Shown: piece by piece, positions 1 through 7,306 of the stretch
Layout: each line of letters starts with the position of its first letter
Position numbering within the stretch: position 1 is the first letter of the stretch
Source of the DNA: JAKVAV01 sp047632755
GTDB taxonomy: Bacteria > Bacteroidota > Bacteroidia > Flavobacteriales_D > Cryomorphaceae
Length of the DNA stretch: 64,000 nucleotides
Direction of reading: 5' to 3'
Assembly (NCBI GenBank): GCA_047632755.1
Contig: JBLIDT010000010.1
Coordinates: 1-64,000 of the forward strand
Made by a program: the position numbers and the translations under genes
Notes under the pieces: generated by a model
Told to the model about the DNA's origin: nothing
What the model saw: the letters and a program-made list of their open reading frames with translations, nothing else
Database searches by the model: none

Positions 1-574
1 AGATACTGTAAAACAGTAAGGCGGAACAAAGAGTCTTCGTTCCGCCTCATTCAAAAAAGCCTTGGCCTTTTTCAATGGCCAACTAACAGTTCACTGATTT
101 CACATGTGTTCCTAAGAACCATGATCTAACTTCAATCAAGGATTTCTTCTTAATCGCGATTTTGCCAAAGGCTAAGCCACATAGGAAGTGTCATGGATGC
201 TTCTTCATCCGAAGAATTCGAAACGGCACTTCTTTCATAAGAGAAAACACCTATCGGATAGGTCCTTCACAGGATTACTTCTTCTGATAATGACTTTTGC
301 GAACTAAATCGTTTCAGAGTTGACCGAAATCAAAACCTTTCATCACGTATCTCAGGTAAGTCGAAAAGCTAATTAAAGCAGTGATTTCTCACTTTCAACT
401 TCTTCAACGAAAGCCTTACCTCGCTTGGCAAACCAACTATCTCTTCGTCAACTGATACTAAGATAACATTCGGCATTAAGTTGTCAGGTTAACCATGGAA
501 GGTCTTTCTAACATCCTGTTCACAACAGTTATTCACGGATGTTTATAACAGCAGCTGACATTCTTTAAAGCAAT
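1..574. other. Gene-free, hairpin-rich stretch; possible structured RNA
   Basis: No credible protein frame is seen on either strand. The stretch is unusually rich in inverted repeats. They include arms 19-27/39-47 (9 bp), 62-67/77-82 (6 bp), 108-111/116-119, 185-190/227-232 enclosing 195-199/206-210, 249-254/258-263 (6 bp, 3-nt loop), and 380-384/389-393. Read on the minus strand, the last one closes a GAAA tetraloop. The terminator of the next minus-strand gene ends at 575, so any minus-strand RNA here would need its own promoter, and no TAnnTTTG box was found. I could not match it to tmRNA, RNase P, SRP or 6S RNA. Short hairpins also occur by chance, so an RNA gene is only a possibility. 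Confidence 0.3.
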
Positions 575-604
575 AAAAAAGGCTGTCTTTTAGATAGACA
601 GCCT
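575..604 (-). terminator. Intrinsic terminator of the 87-aa gene
   Basis: On the minus strand, an 8-bp stem (596-603 with 581-588) has a 7-nt loop and is followed by six T residues (575-580). It lies 26 nt after the stop of the minus-strand gene at 630-893. Confidence 0.8.
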
Positions 605-629
605 CTGAATATGATGGAGATGACAACAC

Positions 630-893
630 TTATGCGTGGGCTCTAGCTGTTTCTAATTGAATTCTTCCTTTGCTGGTTAAACCGTATCCGCCTTTGTTCT
701 CAATTAATCCTTTCAAATAAAGATTGGTAATTCTTTCTCCCACTCTTCCCTGGCCAAGACTTAAATCTGAATGAGACTCTACTTCCTTCCAAAATTTTGT
801 TTCTAAACTCCGCAATCTGATTTTGGATTTATCTGTAGTTTGTTTTTTATGCTCTTGTATGATTTCCAAAATAAGGCTGTCGTATCTATCCAT
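630..893 (-). CDS. Small winged-helix-like protein, function unknown
   Basis: This is an 87-residue protein with no signal peptide or membrane segment. An N-terminal helix (MDRYDSLILEIIQEH) is followed by a region resembling a winged helix-turn-helix. A recognition-like segment (VGERITNLYLKGLIE, about residues 50-65) runs into a short wing-like strand pair (NKGGYGLTSKGRIQLE). The 'L..KGLI......YGLTSKG' pattern is common in small MarR/PadR-like DNA-binding proteins, but no specific family is recognised. It is monocistronic, ending in a good terminator at 575-604. The upstream 220 bp to the next gene show no convincing promoter box. It could be a small transcription regulator or a structural RNA-binding protein; a coding role is likely from its amino-acid composition and the terminator. 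Confidence 0.6.
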   Translation of the reverse strand: MDRYDSLILEIIQEHKKQTTDKSKIRLRSLETKFWKEVESHSDLSLGQGRVGERITNLYLKGLIENKGGYGLTSKGRIQLETARAHA

Positions 894-1114
894 TGCAGAG
901 TGATTTTATTTGGTGAATTGAATTAAAACCCCGTTGAAGGAGTAATGACTTCGGATTGGTATTACTTAATTGTTAAGTCTGCTTTAAAAGTACTCAACAC
1001 TATGTTAAGAACTGCGCAATGTGCATAAAAAAACCATGTTCATAAATAGGTCTTGCAAAAACCAAAACACTTATAACTATCTGTCTTGTTTAAATTTAAA
1101 TTGGACTAAGTATG

Positions 1115-1672
1115 TTAATACATGGACAGTTCGGGGTGCTTTGGAGAAATCTTATCAAAAAACTGGTGCATATGAATAAGGTCATCTCCCATATTCCCTG
1201 AAGGGTCAAAAAACTCACTGATCACCACCTTCTTCAATGAAAAATCAAAACCACACATTACGATTGGAACTTTGGCCTTCTGGGCCATTACGTAGAATCC
1301 CGTTTTCCATACTTCTGCTTTTTTCCTCGTCCCCTCGGGGGTTACACACAGAGCAAAATCTTCAGGACCATTAAAGAAGCCTACCACTTGATCTACCAGT
1401 GAAGTGTTTTTAGATCGATCTACAGGGTATCCTCCCAAACCTAAAAACAGACCGCGAAACGGAAACTTGAACAGTTCTTTTTTGGCTAAGTATTTCACGT
1501 CAATCTTAAGCAACCTTCTGGCTGCTACACCCACGAAGAAATCAATATTGCTCGTGTGCGGAGCTACAACTAGCACATACTGCTTTCTGTTAACGGGAAT
1601 CTCTCCCTTAAAGCCCCAACCACTTAGCTTAAACCACAAAACACATAATTGAGTGAACAATGTACTTGCCAT
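1115..1672 (-). CDS. PlsC-like 1-acylglycerol-3-phosphate acyltransferase family protein
   Basis: This 185-residue member of the LPLAT/PlsC family transfers an acyl chain to a glycerophospholipid or related lipid at the inner face of the membrane. The catalytic HX4D motif is present (APHTSNIDFF; H39, D44), as is the substrate-phosphate-binding block (VTPEGTRKK, residues 110-118). The second block (GGYPVDRSK, residues 80-88) supplies the usual arginine. The protein is short, as in the small Bacteroidota acyltransferases acting on lysophospholipids, ornithine lipids or lipid A-like acceptors; the substrate cannot be told. It is divergent from the exonuclease gene starting at 1748, with 75 bp between them. 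The ATG at 1672 is the only start giving a complete N-terminal helix. Confidence 0.85.
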   Translation of the reverse strand: MASTLFTQLCVLWFKLSGWGFKGEIPVNRKQYVLVVAPHTSNIDFFVGVAARRLLKIDVKYLAKKELFKFPFRGLFLGLGGYPVDRSKNTSLVDQVVGFFNGPEDFALCVTPEGTRKKAEVWKTGFYVMAQKAKVPIVMCGFDFSLKKVVISEFFDPSGNMGDDLIHMHQFFDKISPKHPELSMY

Positions 1673-1747
1673 TAGGCAAAGAACCGAAAATTACCAAGAG
1701 TTACCCTAAGGATGCTTAGATTAAATACCTTTACAATAATCAAAGAG

Positions 1748-3058
1748 ATGTACGTAATTGTAGATATTGAAACGACAGGCGGGAATAAGAACACTGGTCG
1801 TATCACCGAAATAGCCGCCATCAAACACGATGGAGTGAAAGTCATTGATACTTTCGAAACCCTGGTAAATCCAGAGCGGCAGATACCCCCTTTTGTAGCG
1901 CGCCTGACTGGTATTTCTGACCAAATGGTCGCAGATGCTCCGCTTTTCAGCGAAATCGCTGAAAAGTTTGACCGCTTCACCGCCAATACTATTTTCATAG
2001 CCCACAACGTAAACTTCGATTACCGATTCCTTCGAGAAGAATTTCGCAAAATCGGAATGGAATATAACCGTCGTAAGATGTGTACAGTTCAAATGAGCCG
2101 AAAAGCTTTTCCAGGACTGCCTTCATATAGTTTGGGTAAGATTACTCAAGAGCTTTCTATCACTTTAGAGGGTCATCATAGAGCTGGAGTAGATGCCAAA
2201 GCGACCACGAAGCTTTTTGAAATGATTATCAAAAAAGAGAGTCAAAAAGATCTATTTGACCTCAATTTTGGAAAACCAGATTTCGCATTGATTGCGAGTC
2301 CACTGATTGATGAGGAACTTATTGACTCTATACCTGATGAAAGTGGAGTTTTTAGATTTTACAATCAGAAAGACGAGGTCATATATGTGAAGCGCTCTCA
2401 ACATATGCTGACCGATGTTTGCAAAAAGCTATCAGAAGCAGACAGTATCTCAGGTCAAGAACTTCTAAAAAATCTCAATAGCATTGACTGGTCTCCACTC
2501 GGGAGCGACCTTTTATCCCAGCTGGATGAGGCCTATGAAGTGATTGTCAAAAATCCACTCTTCAATGCTGGCAAATTCAGCATTAAACCTCGGTTTGCCG
2601 CATATCTAAAGACCGAAGAAGACACGGTAAAGCTGAAATTGGAAAAAATCATAAAAGGCCAAAAAGCGGAAATTTATTTCACTAGCTTTTTTGAAGGCCT
2701 TGATTATTTTAAAGAGCTATCAAACTCCTCTAGTATAGAGATTCAATACGTTAAAAACGGCAAGCACAACACCCCTACCCTCGATTTAACCTCATCTTTA
2801 GAAGGTGAAGGGAAATCTATTTTTCCTGAAAAAAAATACCTCATAATAGACGAGGGTCGATCAGCATCTGAGAAATCGGTGGTGTTCGTGAGAGGAACCC
2901 ATGTAATAGGTTATGGTTTTATAGAAGGTGAGGGTCACAATGGATACATCGATGAAGACGATCTAATCAAACGATTTGAACCTATTCCCGAGTTGGAGCT
3001 GGTTATTCGTAAATACACCGAAAAAGGCCGTTTTCAGGAAATACTCTACTTCGACTAG
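1748..3058 (+). CDS. DEDDh exonuclease with GIY-YIG-like C-terminal region (DnaQ/UvrC-type)
   Basis: The N-terminal third is a DnaQ-type 3'-5' exonuclease. Motif Exo I is VDIETTGG (D6, E8), Exo II is AHNVNFDYRFL, and Exo III is HRAGVDAKATTKLF. A second part begins near residue 200 with DESGVFRFYNQKDEVIYVKRS. This has the layout of a GIY-YIG/UvrC N-terminal nuclease (GVYxF...YVGKS), but 'GIY' reads GVF and the usual G-K-S reads K-R-S, so nuclease activity there is doubtful. Proteins joining an epsilon-like exonuclease to a UvrC N-terminal-like domain are known across Bacteroidota and are annotated as exonucleases. I chose ATG 1748 because family members begin directly with MYxIVDIETTGG; an in-frame ATG-less extension reaches 1712. 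Its TAG stop overlaps the stop of the opposite gene inside one CTAG. Confidence 0.85.
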   Translation: MYVIVDIETTGGNKNTGRITEIAAIKHDGVKVIDTFETLVNPERQIPPFVARLTGISDQMVADAPLFSEIAEKFDRFTANTIFIAHNVNFDYRFLREEFRKIGMEYNRRKMCTVQMSRKAFPGLPSYSLGKITQELSITLEGHHRAGVDAKATTKLFEMIIKKESQKDLFDLNFGKPDFALIASPLIDEELIDSIPDESGVFRFYNQKDEVIYVKRSQHMLTDVCKKLSEADSISGQELLKNLNSIDWSPLGSDLLSQLDEAYEVIVKNPLFNAGKFSIKPRFAAYLKTEEDTVKLKLEKIIKGQKAEIYFTSFFEGLDYFKELSNSSSIEIQYVKNGKHNTPTLDLTSSLEGEGKSIFPEKKYLIIDEGRSASEKSVVFVRGTHVIGYGFIEGEGHNGYIDEDDLIKRFEPIPELELVIRKYTEKGRFQEILYFD

Positions 3059-4701
3059 CGGCTTACCGCTAAACGCTGTATACCTGAAGTCCCATTTTGG
3101 AAATACACCTTCACTAAGTAGATTCCATTGCTAACAGATTCCAACGGATAGACCGAGGATGAATTGGCGAAAGTCTTCACCTCTCTCCCCTGAATATCGA
3201 GCAATTGAACTGTTAGAATTTCACTAGATGTGCCGCTTAAACGGAAAACGTCTTGTGCAGGATTCGGATGAAGAACAATTCCTAAATCACTCAGGTTGCT
3301 TAGACCAAGAACACCCTCGGCGCTAAGAGGAATTGTTACTGTCTCCGAACCTGACAAATTCGTGCTAAATGTCAAGTTCCCAGTTGAAATACCTTGAGAG
3401 AGTGAAGGATCAAAACTCACACTTAGGTTTGCAGATCCACCCTGAACAACCACAAAATCATCCTCCTGACCAGCTGCTAAACTAAAGCCCGCTCCACTCA
3501 CAGATACATTCGAAACACTGAAAAAGCGTTCACCCGTATTGGCCAAAACGACGTTAAAATCAGCTGATTCTCCCTCGACCACGCCAAAGTCCGCTTCGTC
3601 ATGGCTCAAAACCAACTCTCCAATATTAGGGCGATCTTGATCTGAACGAAATGAGAAAATTCGGTGAACCATCTGAGGATAATCAGCGAATGGATTCCTG
3701 TTGTTCTGGTATGCGAAAATATCTTCATTTCTTTGAATATCAACTTCAGTAGGAGGATATTCGAAATGCCATTCCTTCATGGCAATTTCCATGTTTGCAG
3801 ATAAGTGACCACCATAATTTTGGTATCGGGCTAAGAAGTATAGAATCCCTCGGGCAGACATTCCCTTTTGTCCATCGCGAGGTTCAAAAACTTGCTCACC
3901 AGAACCATTCAGCCCTCTTTGGCTGCCACCCTCACTCCAATCAACACCGCTAACGACGTTGCCGAATCTCAAACTGCCTCTTGTAGAATTGGCATCAACA
4001 TCCGTTGGAAAGAGATGATGTATGTCGGATCTCATGGGTAAATTTTGATTGAAATTTCCTTGCGGAAAGGTATGCTCACAATTGACGTCATAATTGTTAA
4101 AGAGATCGCTGCGACTTGTATATGACACGGCATCCGTTCCCAAATACGCTCGAGTCAAGCGGTTTTGGGCTGAGCCCTGACCATTCACTCTTTGGTTATC
4201 AATAATCAAATACATTTCATCACGGGCAGCGCCATAGTCGTGAGTGATTTGACCTTGGGCCAAGACTTCATTTAGAGCTTCTTTCAAATCCTGATCTAAT
4301 TCACCAAAAGTCTCGTCGTAATAATTTCCAGGATAATCGCAAGACCCTTGCAGGTCAATCGCTAATGCACCTCTATCTCCAGAGGTTTTGATGATCATTT
4401 CCGTATTGTGATCAATGTTGTGCAAAGGGTCAAATACCACTTCAAGCATAACCGTCCCGTTCGCAGGAATGGAACTTGGTAAGTCGTTAATTTGAAACGG
4501 CGAACTTTCATAAATATCGAAAAACACTACATCTTCAATTTGGACTTCTTCATTCGACAGATTCGTCAATATAATAGATATCGTCTCGGGCTCACCATAA
4601 TTTACGAGCTCAAAATCAACACTAGCAAGAGATGATTCTATCACCTGAGCGGTAGCTGAAAAACCAATTAAAACGGCGAGGAGGGTAAATACTTTATTCA
4701 T
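3055..4701 (-). CDS. Secreted endonuclease I family protein with T9SS sorting domain
   Basis: This is a 548-residue secreted nuclease candidate. The start at 4701 gives a signal peptide (MNKVFTLLAVLIGFSATAQ); a 14-codon upstream extension would bury it. Residues about 20-120 form an Ig-like choice-of-anchor domain of the ASPM/SPD-2/Hydin type. The central part carries the endonuclease I (EndA/NucM) ββα-metal signature with NCEHTFPQGNFN and MRSDIHHLFPTD, holding the catalytic His and a metal-binding Asn/Asp. A second Ig-like domain follows (about residues 370-460), and a type A sorting domain ends the protein (LHPNPAQDVF ... GIYLVKVYFQNG). It probably degrades extracellular DNA or RNA for nutrients. 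It sits 38 bp after coaE and may read through from that operon. Confidence 0.85.
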   Translation of the reverse strand: MNKVFTLLAVLIGFSATAQVIESSLASVDFELVNYGEPETISIILTNLSNEEVQIEDVVFFDIYESSPFQINDLPSSIPANGTVMLEVVFDPLHNIDHNTEMIIKTSGDRGALAIDLQGSCDYPGNYYDETFGELDQDLKEALNEVLAQGQITHDYGAARDEMYLIIDNQRVNGQGSAQNRLTRAYLGTDAVSYTSRSDLFNNYDVNCEHTFPQGNFNQNLPMRSDIHHLFPTDVDANSTRGSLRFGNVVSGVDWSEGGSQRGLNGSGEQVFEPRDGQKGMSARGILYFLARYQNYGGHLSANMEIAMKEWHFEYPPTEVDIQRNEDIFAYQNNRNPFADYPQMVHRIFSFRSDQDRPNIGELVLSHDEADFGVVEGESADFNVVLANTGERFFSVSNVSVSGAGFSLAAGQEDDFVVVQGGSANLSVSFDPSLSQGISTGNLTFSTNLSGSETVTIPLSAEGVLGLSNLSDLGIVLHPNPAQDVFRLSGTSSEILTVQLLDIQGREVKTFANSSSVYPLESVSNGIYLVKVYFQNGTSGIQRLAVSR

Positions 4702-4739
4702 GAGTTGAAATTTATAAATGTGAAAATACTCTTTACCGT

Positions 4740-5363
4740 TCATGCTGAACGAAGTATTAAGTTATGAATTTTTAAAACCTTGGGGATAACAGGATTCTTG
4801 TCATCGTTTGCAATTTCAAAATGGGCGTAAGGCCTTTTCTCTTCATCGGTATGCTGAGCCGAAATTCTTTTTTCGATCGATTCCCGATCAGTACTGTCTC
4901 GATTCAAGACCCTCTCTATCCTTAATTCTTCAGGAGCGGTGACCAAGATTAAAACATCCATATGCTCATGCGCACCAGTCTCTACCATAATGGCAGCTTC
5001 TTTCAATACGTAGGGCACTGAAGAGTGCTCTTGACAAAATTCATCAAAAGCCTTTACCACCGCTGGGTGAATGATCAAATTAAGAATTTCCCTTTGAGCC
5101 GAGTCGGTAAAAACGACTTGAGCAAGGTATTCGCGATTGGCGACGCCTTCTTTGTATGCTTCTTCGCCAAAATGTTCTTTGACAGAAGCGACTACATCAG
5201 GATTAGAAGCAAGGATTTGCTTCGCTACCAAATCAGCATTGAAAACGGGTACTCCAAGAACGGAAAAAACTTTGGCCACGACGGATTTACCAGAGCCTAT
5301 TCCCCCAGTTATACCTATCCGAAGTGGTTTATTTTTTGGCAATAGCTTCTTCACTGACGCCAT
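4740..5363 (-). CDS. coaE: Dephospho-CoA kinase
   Basis: Catalyses the last step of coenzyme A synthesis, ATP-dependent phosphorylation of the 3'-hydroxyl of dephospho-CoA, in the cytoplasm. At 207 residues it has the normal length. The P-loop is GITGGIGSGKS (residues 17-27), followed by the family's VFNADLVAKQIL (substrate-binding Asp) and later RDSTDRESIEKRISAQ, the lid region. The start overlaps the end of yajC by 35 bp in another frame, indicating tight translational coupling. It is the fourth gene of the run nusB - DUF1573 - yajC - coaE, an order common in Bacteroidota. Confidence 0.93.
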   Translation of the reverse strand: MASVKKLLPKNKPLRIGITGGIGSGKSVVAKVFSVLGVPVFNADLVAKQILASNPDVVASVKEHFGEEAYKEGVANREYLAQVVFTDSAQREILNLIIHPAVVKAFDEFCQEHSSVPYVLKEAAIMVETGAHEHMDVLILVTAPEELRIERVLNRDSTDRESIEKRISAQHTDEEKRPYAHFEIANDDKNPVIPKVLKIHNLILRSA

Positions 5364-5616
5364 CAGGAGAGATAGCAGATTTTTCCACCTTCAACTTCAT
5401 ACCTGTCATCGTATCGATCAAAACAGTCTTTTCTTGAACCTCTAGAACCTTACCGTGGATTCCACCGATTGTTACCACTTTTGTGCCTTTCCCAAGCGCT
5501 TCACGAAATTTCTTAGCATCCTTGGCTCTCTTGGCCTGTGGACGTATCATGAAAAAATAGAAGACAGCAATAATGCCGACCCAGAAAAGAATATTGATTA
5601 ATTCGCTTTGTTCCAT
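5329..5616 (-). CDS. yajC: Preprotein translocase subunit YajC
   Basis: Small accessory subunit of the SecDF-YajC complex, which helps protein export at the inner membrane. The 95-residue protein has one transmembrane helix (about residues 6-24), followed by the invariant cytoplasmic IRPQAKRAKD stretch and a compact domain with GTKVVTIGGIHGKV, the hallmark of the family. It lies 14 bp after the DUF1573 gene and overlaps coaE, so it is cotranscribed. Confidence 0.95.
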   Translation of the reverse strand: MEQSELINILFWVGIIAVFYFFMIRPQAKRAKDAKKFREALGKGTKVVTIGGIHGKVLEVQEKTVLIDTMTGMKLKVEKSAISPDGVSEEAIAKK

Positions 5617-5630
5617 GTTGTTTTTTGATT

Positions 5631-6095
5631 TTACTTCATATTGTCGGGAACGACAATCTCTGTTATAATGAGCAGTTGGGTTGCAGCGGGTATGGTATTC
5701 GCCGAAACGATAATACTAACGGTTTGTATTCCTGACATTCCGTCGCTGTTAAATTCCACTTCGATCTCTCCACCTTCGCCTGGCATTATCTTTCCTTTGG
5801 GATAACTACGAGGAATGGTGCAGCCACAAGACCCATCTACAGTGACTATAAGCAATGGCGCTTTTCCAGTATTGGTAAATCCGAAAGTGTGGGTAATGAT
5901 TTTTCCTTGCGTGATTTTCCCTGTCTCGAGCGCTAATTCCTCGAAGGTGATTACAGGAATCTTTTCTTCATCAAAAGCGCCGTATTCATTCGTAGGAATG
6001 TCTATTACCTCGGTTCCTACAGCGCGGCTTTCACTGTCTTCGCATTTCACGAAGAGCGCCAAAACAATAAAAGCTATTGGGTACTTTGCTCTCAT
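5631..6095 (-). CDS. DUF1573 protein, probable periplasmic or lipoprotein
   Basis: A 154-residue exported protein with one DUF1573 domain, an Ig-like fold widespread in Bacteroidota. The signature is visible as FTNTGKAPLLIV followed by DGSCGCTIPRSYPKG and the closing strands GGEIEVEFNSDGMSG. The CGCT cysteines are typical of the family. The N-terminus (MRAKYPIAFIVLALFVKCEDS) looks like a signal peptide; the Cys at residue 18 followed by an acidic residue fits a Bacteroidota lipoprotein, although the lipobox (LFVKC) is poor. Its start overlaps the nusB stop as ATGA. The role is unknown. Confidence 0.85.
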   Translation of the reverse strand: MRAKYPIAFIVLALFVKCEDSESRAVGTEVIDIPTNEYGAFDEEKIPVITFEELALETGKITQGKIITHTFGFTNTGKAPLLIVTVDGSCGCTIPRSYPKGKIMPGEGGEIEVEFNSDGMSGIQTVSIIVSANTIPAATQLLIITEIVVPDNMK

Positions 6096-7039
6096 TGGAT
6101 CAATCCTCTTCCTGCCTTGGCGATGATTCCATCTTCCTTTAGCTGAGTGAATAGCTTATCCAAAACACCGTTGATGAAATTACTACTCTTTGGAGTACTA
6201 TAGTATTTTGAAATCTCGATATACTCGTTCAGCGTGACCTTCAATGGTATCTGCTTGCACTCTCGAGCTTCACTCAACGCCATACGCATGAGGATCATAT
6301 CCATCATAGCGATTCTATCAATCTCCCAGTTTTCAGTGTGGTCTTTTATAAGTGTATTGTGCTCAGTGGCCTGAGAAAGGGTCTTTCTGAAAAGTGTTTT
6401 AGCAAACTCGATTTCATCTTCAGGGTCTTTCCAAAGAGAAAGAATAGGTGCGAACTCATCTGAATCTTCTTCGAAACTCTTGAATGTCTTTAGTGCCATG
6501 GAGGCAACGATGTCTAAATCATCCGACCAAAAAATGCTCTTTTCATTGAAAAAAGACTGGAATGACTCAAGATTAATCAAGTGACGCTTGAAAAACCGAA
6601 TGACCACTTCTTTGTCTGCGGCGTAACTATCCTCTTCAGCTGACATGTAATTCTGATACTCCTCGCTTTCTATAAGTATGCGGTAAAACTTCCGAATCAA
6701 TTCTCCCTCTCCAGTCCAAGACACTTTCTTCTTTTCAGAGGCTGAAACTATGCTCTTATTGATATCCAACTGCTTGAGAAAACGATTCTCAACAAAGCGC
6801 ATGTTTGGATTTAAGTCTTCTTCCGTGGGTAGCCGCTTGATTTTATTGTCCTCTATTTTCTTATCGGCTACATCTCGGACGTAGGTCATTGTAGTCAATA
6901 AGTAGAGATACATCTCGTACATCTTCTCAATGCTAAGAAAAAGCTCCTTCTCGGCTGCTGCTACTGTCTTTCCGCCGGACTGACCCATAGCGTAAAGCAT
7001 GTGCAAAATTTTAATTCGGATGTGTCGTCGGTTGAGCAT
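6092..7039 (-). CDS. nusB: Transcription antitermination protein NusB (long form)
   Basis: NusB joins the NusE/BoxA antitermination complex on rRNA transcripts. This protein has 315 residues, about double the E. coli length. Bacteroidota NusB typically carries such an N-terminal extension (MLNRRHIRIKILHMLYA ...). The recognisable NusB fold is in the last 130 residues: FRKTLSQATEHNTLIKDHTENW, then RIAMMDMILMRMALSEA and LNEYIEISKYYSTPKSSNFINGVLD. It is the first gene of the minus-strand operon with DUF1573, yajC and coaE. A TAGTTTTG -7 box lies on the minus strand at 7091-7098, about 52 bp upstream. Confidence 0.92.
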   Translation of the reverse strand: MLNRRHIRIKILHMLYAMGQSGGKTVAAAEKELFLSIEKMYEMYLYLLTTMTYVRDVADKKIEDNKIKRLPTEEDLNPNMRFVENRFLKQLDINKSIVSASEKKKVSWTGEGELIRKFYRILIESEEYQNYMSAEEDSYAADKEVVIRFFKRHLINLESFQSFFNEKSIFWSDDLDIVASMALKTFKSFEEDSDEFAPILSLWKDPEDEIEFAKTLFRKTLSQATEHNTLIKDHTENWEIDRIAMMDMILMRMALSEARECKQIPLKVTLNEYIEISKYYSTPKSSNFINGVLDKLFTQLKEDGIIAKAGRGLIQ

Positions 7040-7090
7040 TTCCGTTTTACCTTAAACTAATTTGAAAATCGAGTGGATAAATTGAGGCGG

Positions 7091-7098
7091 CAAAACTA
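7091..7098 (-). promoter_or_regulatory. Putative -7 box of the nusB operon
   Basis: TAGTTTTG on the minus strand matches the Bacteroidota TAnnTTTG consensus exactly. It would start transcription near 7086, about 45 nt before nusB. No clear TTTG -33 partner is seen. Confidence 0.45.
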
Positions 7099-7230
7099 TA
7101 CAAAGTTCTCTCTTAAGACGCAGTTTAGTCTTAGAATCAAAGAGAATTACGAAAACGAGCTTTGTTTCTTTCAAAATTGAAGGAATGAACTTTGCCTGTG
7201 CTTCAGTGTTCTTATCGGTTCGATAAGCCT

Positions 7231-7238
7231 TAGCTTTG
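7231..7238 (+). promoter_or_regulatory. Putative -7 box of the ABC exporter gene
   Basis: TAGCTTTG matches TAnnTTTG. Predicted initiation is near 7244, about 60 nt before the ATG at 7307. The -33 region is not convincing. Confidence 0.4.
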
Positions 7239-7306
7239 CGAACCACTAGGTTTTCAAAAGTAAGCTTTTTCGTTCAACCTCTGTCGAGGAAAATCAATGA
7301 TAATCA

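Noticed and set aside
7052..7246. A 64-codon minus-strand frame upstream of nusB
   Set aside because: It covers the promoter region of nusB and of the divergent ABC exporter (-7 boxes at 7091 and 7231), has no recognisable fold and ends in a basic/hydrophobic mix typical of random frames.
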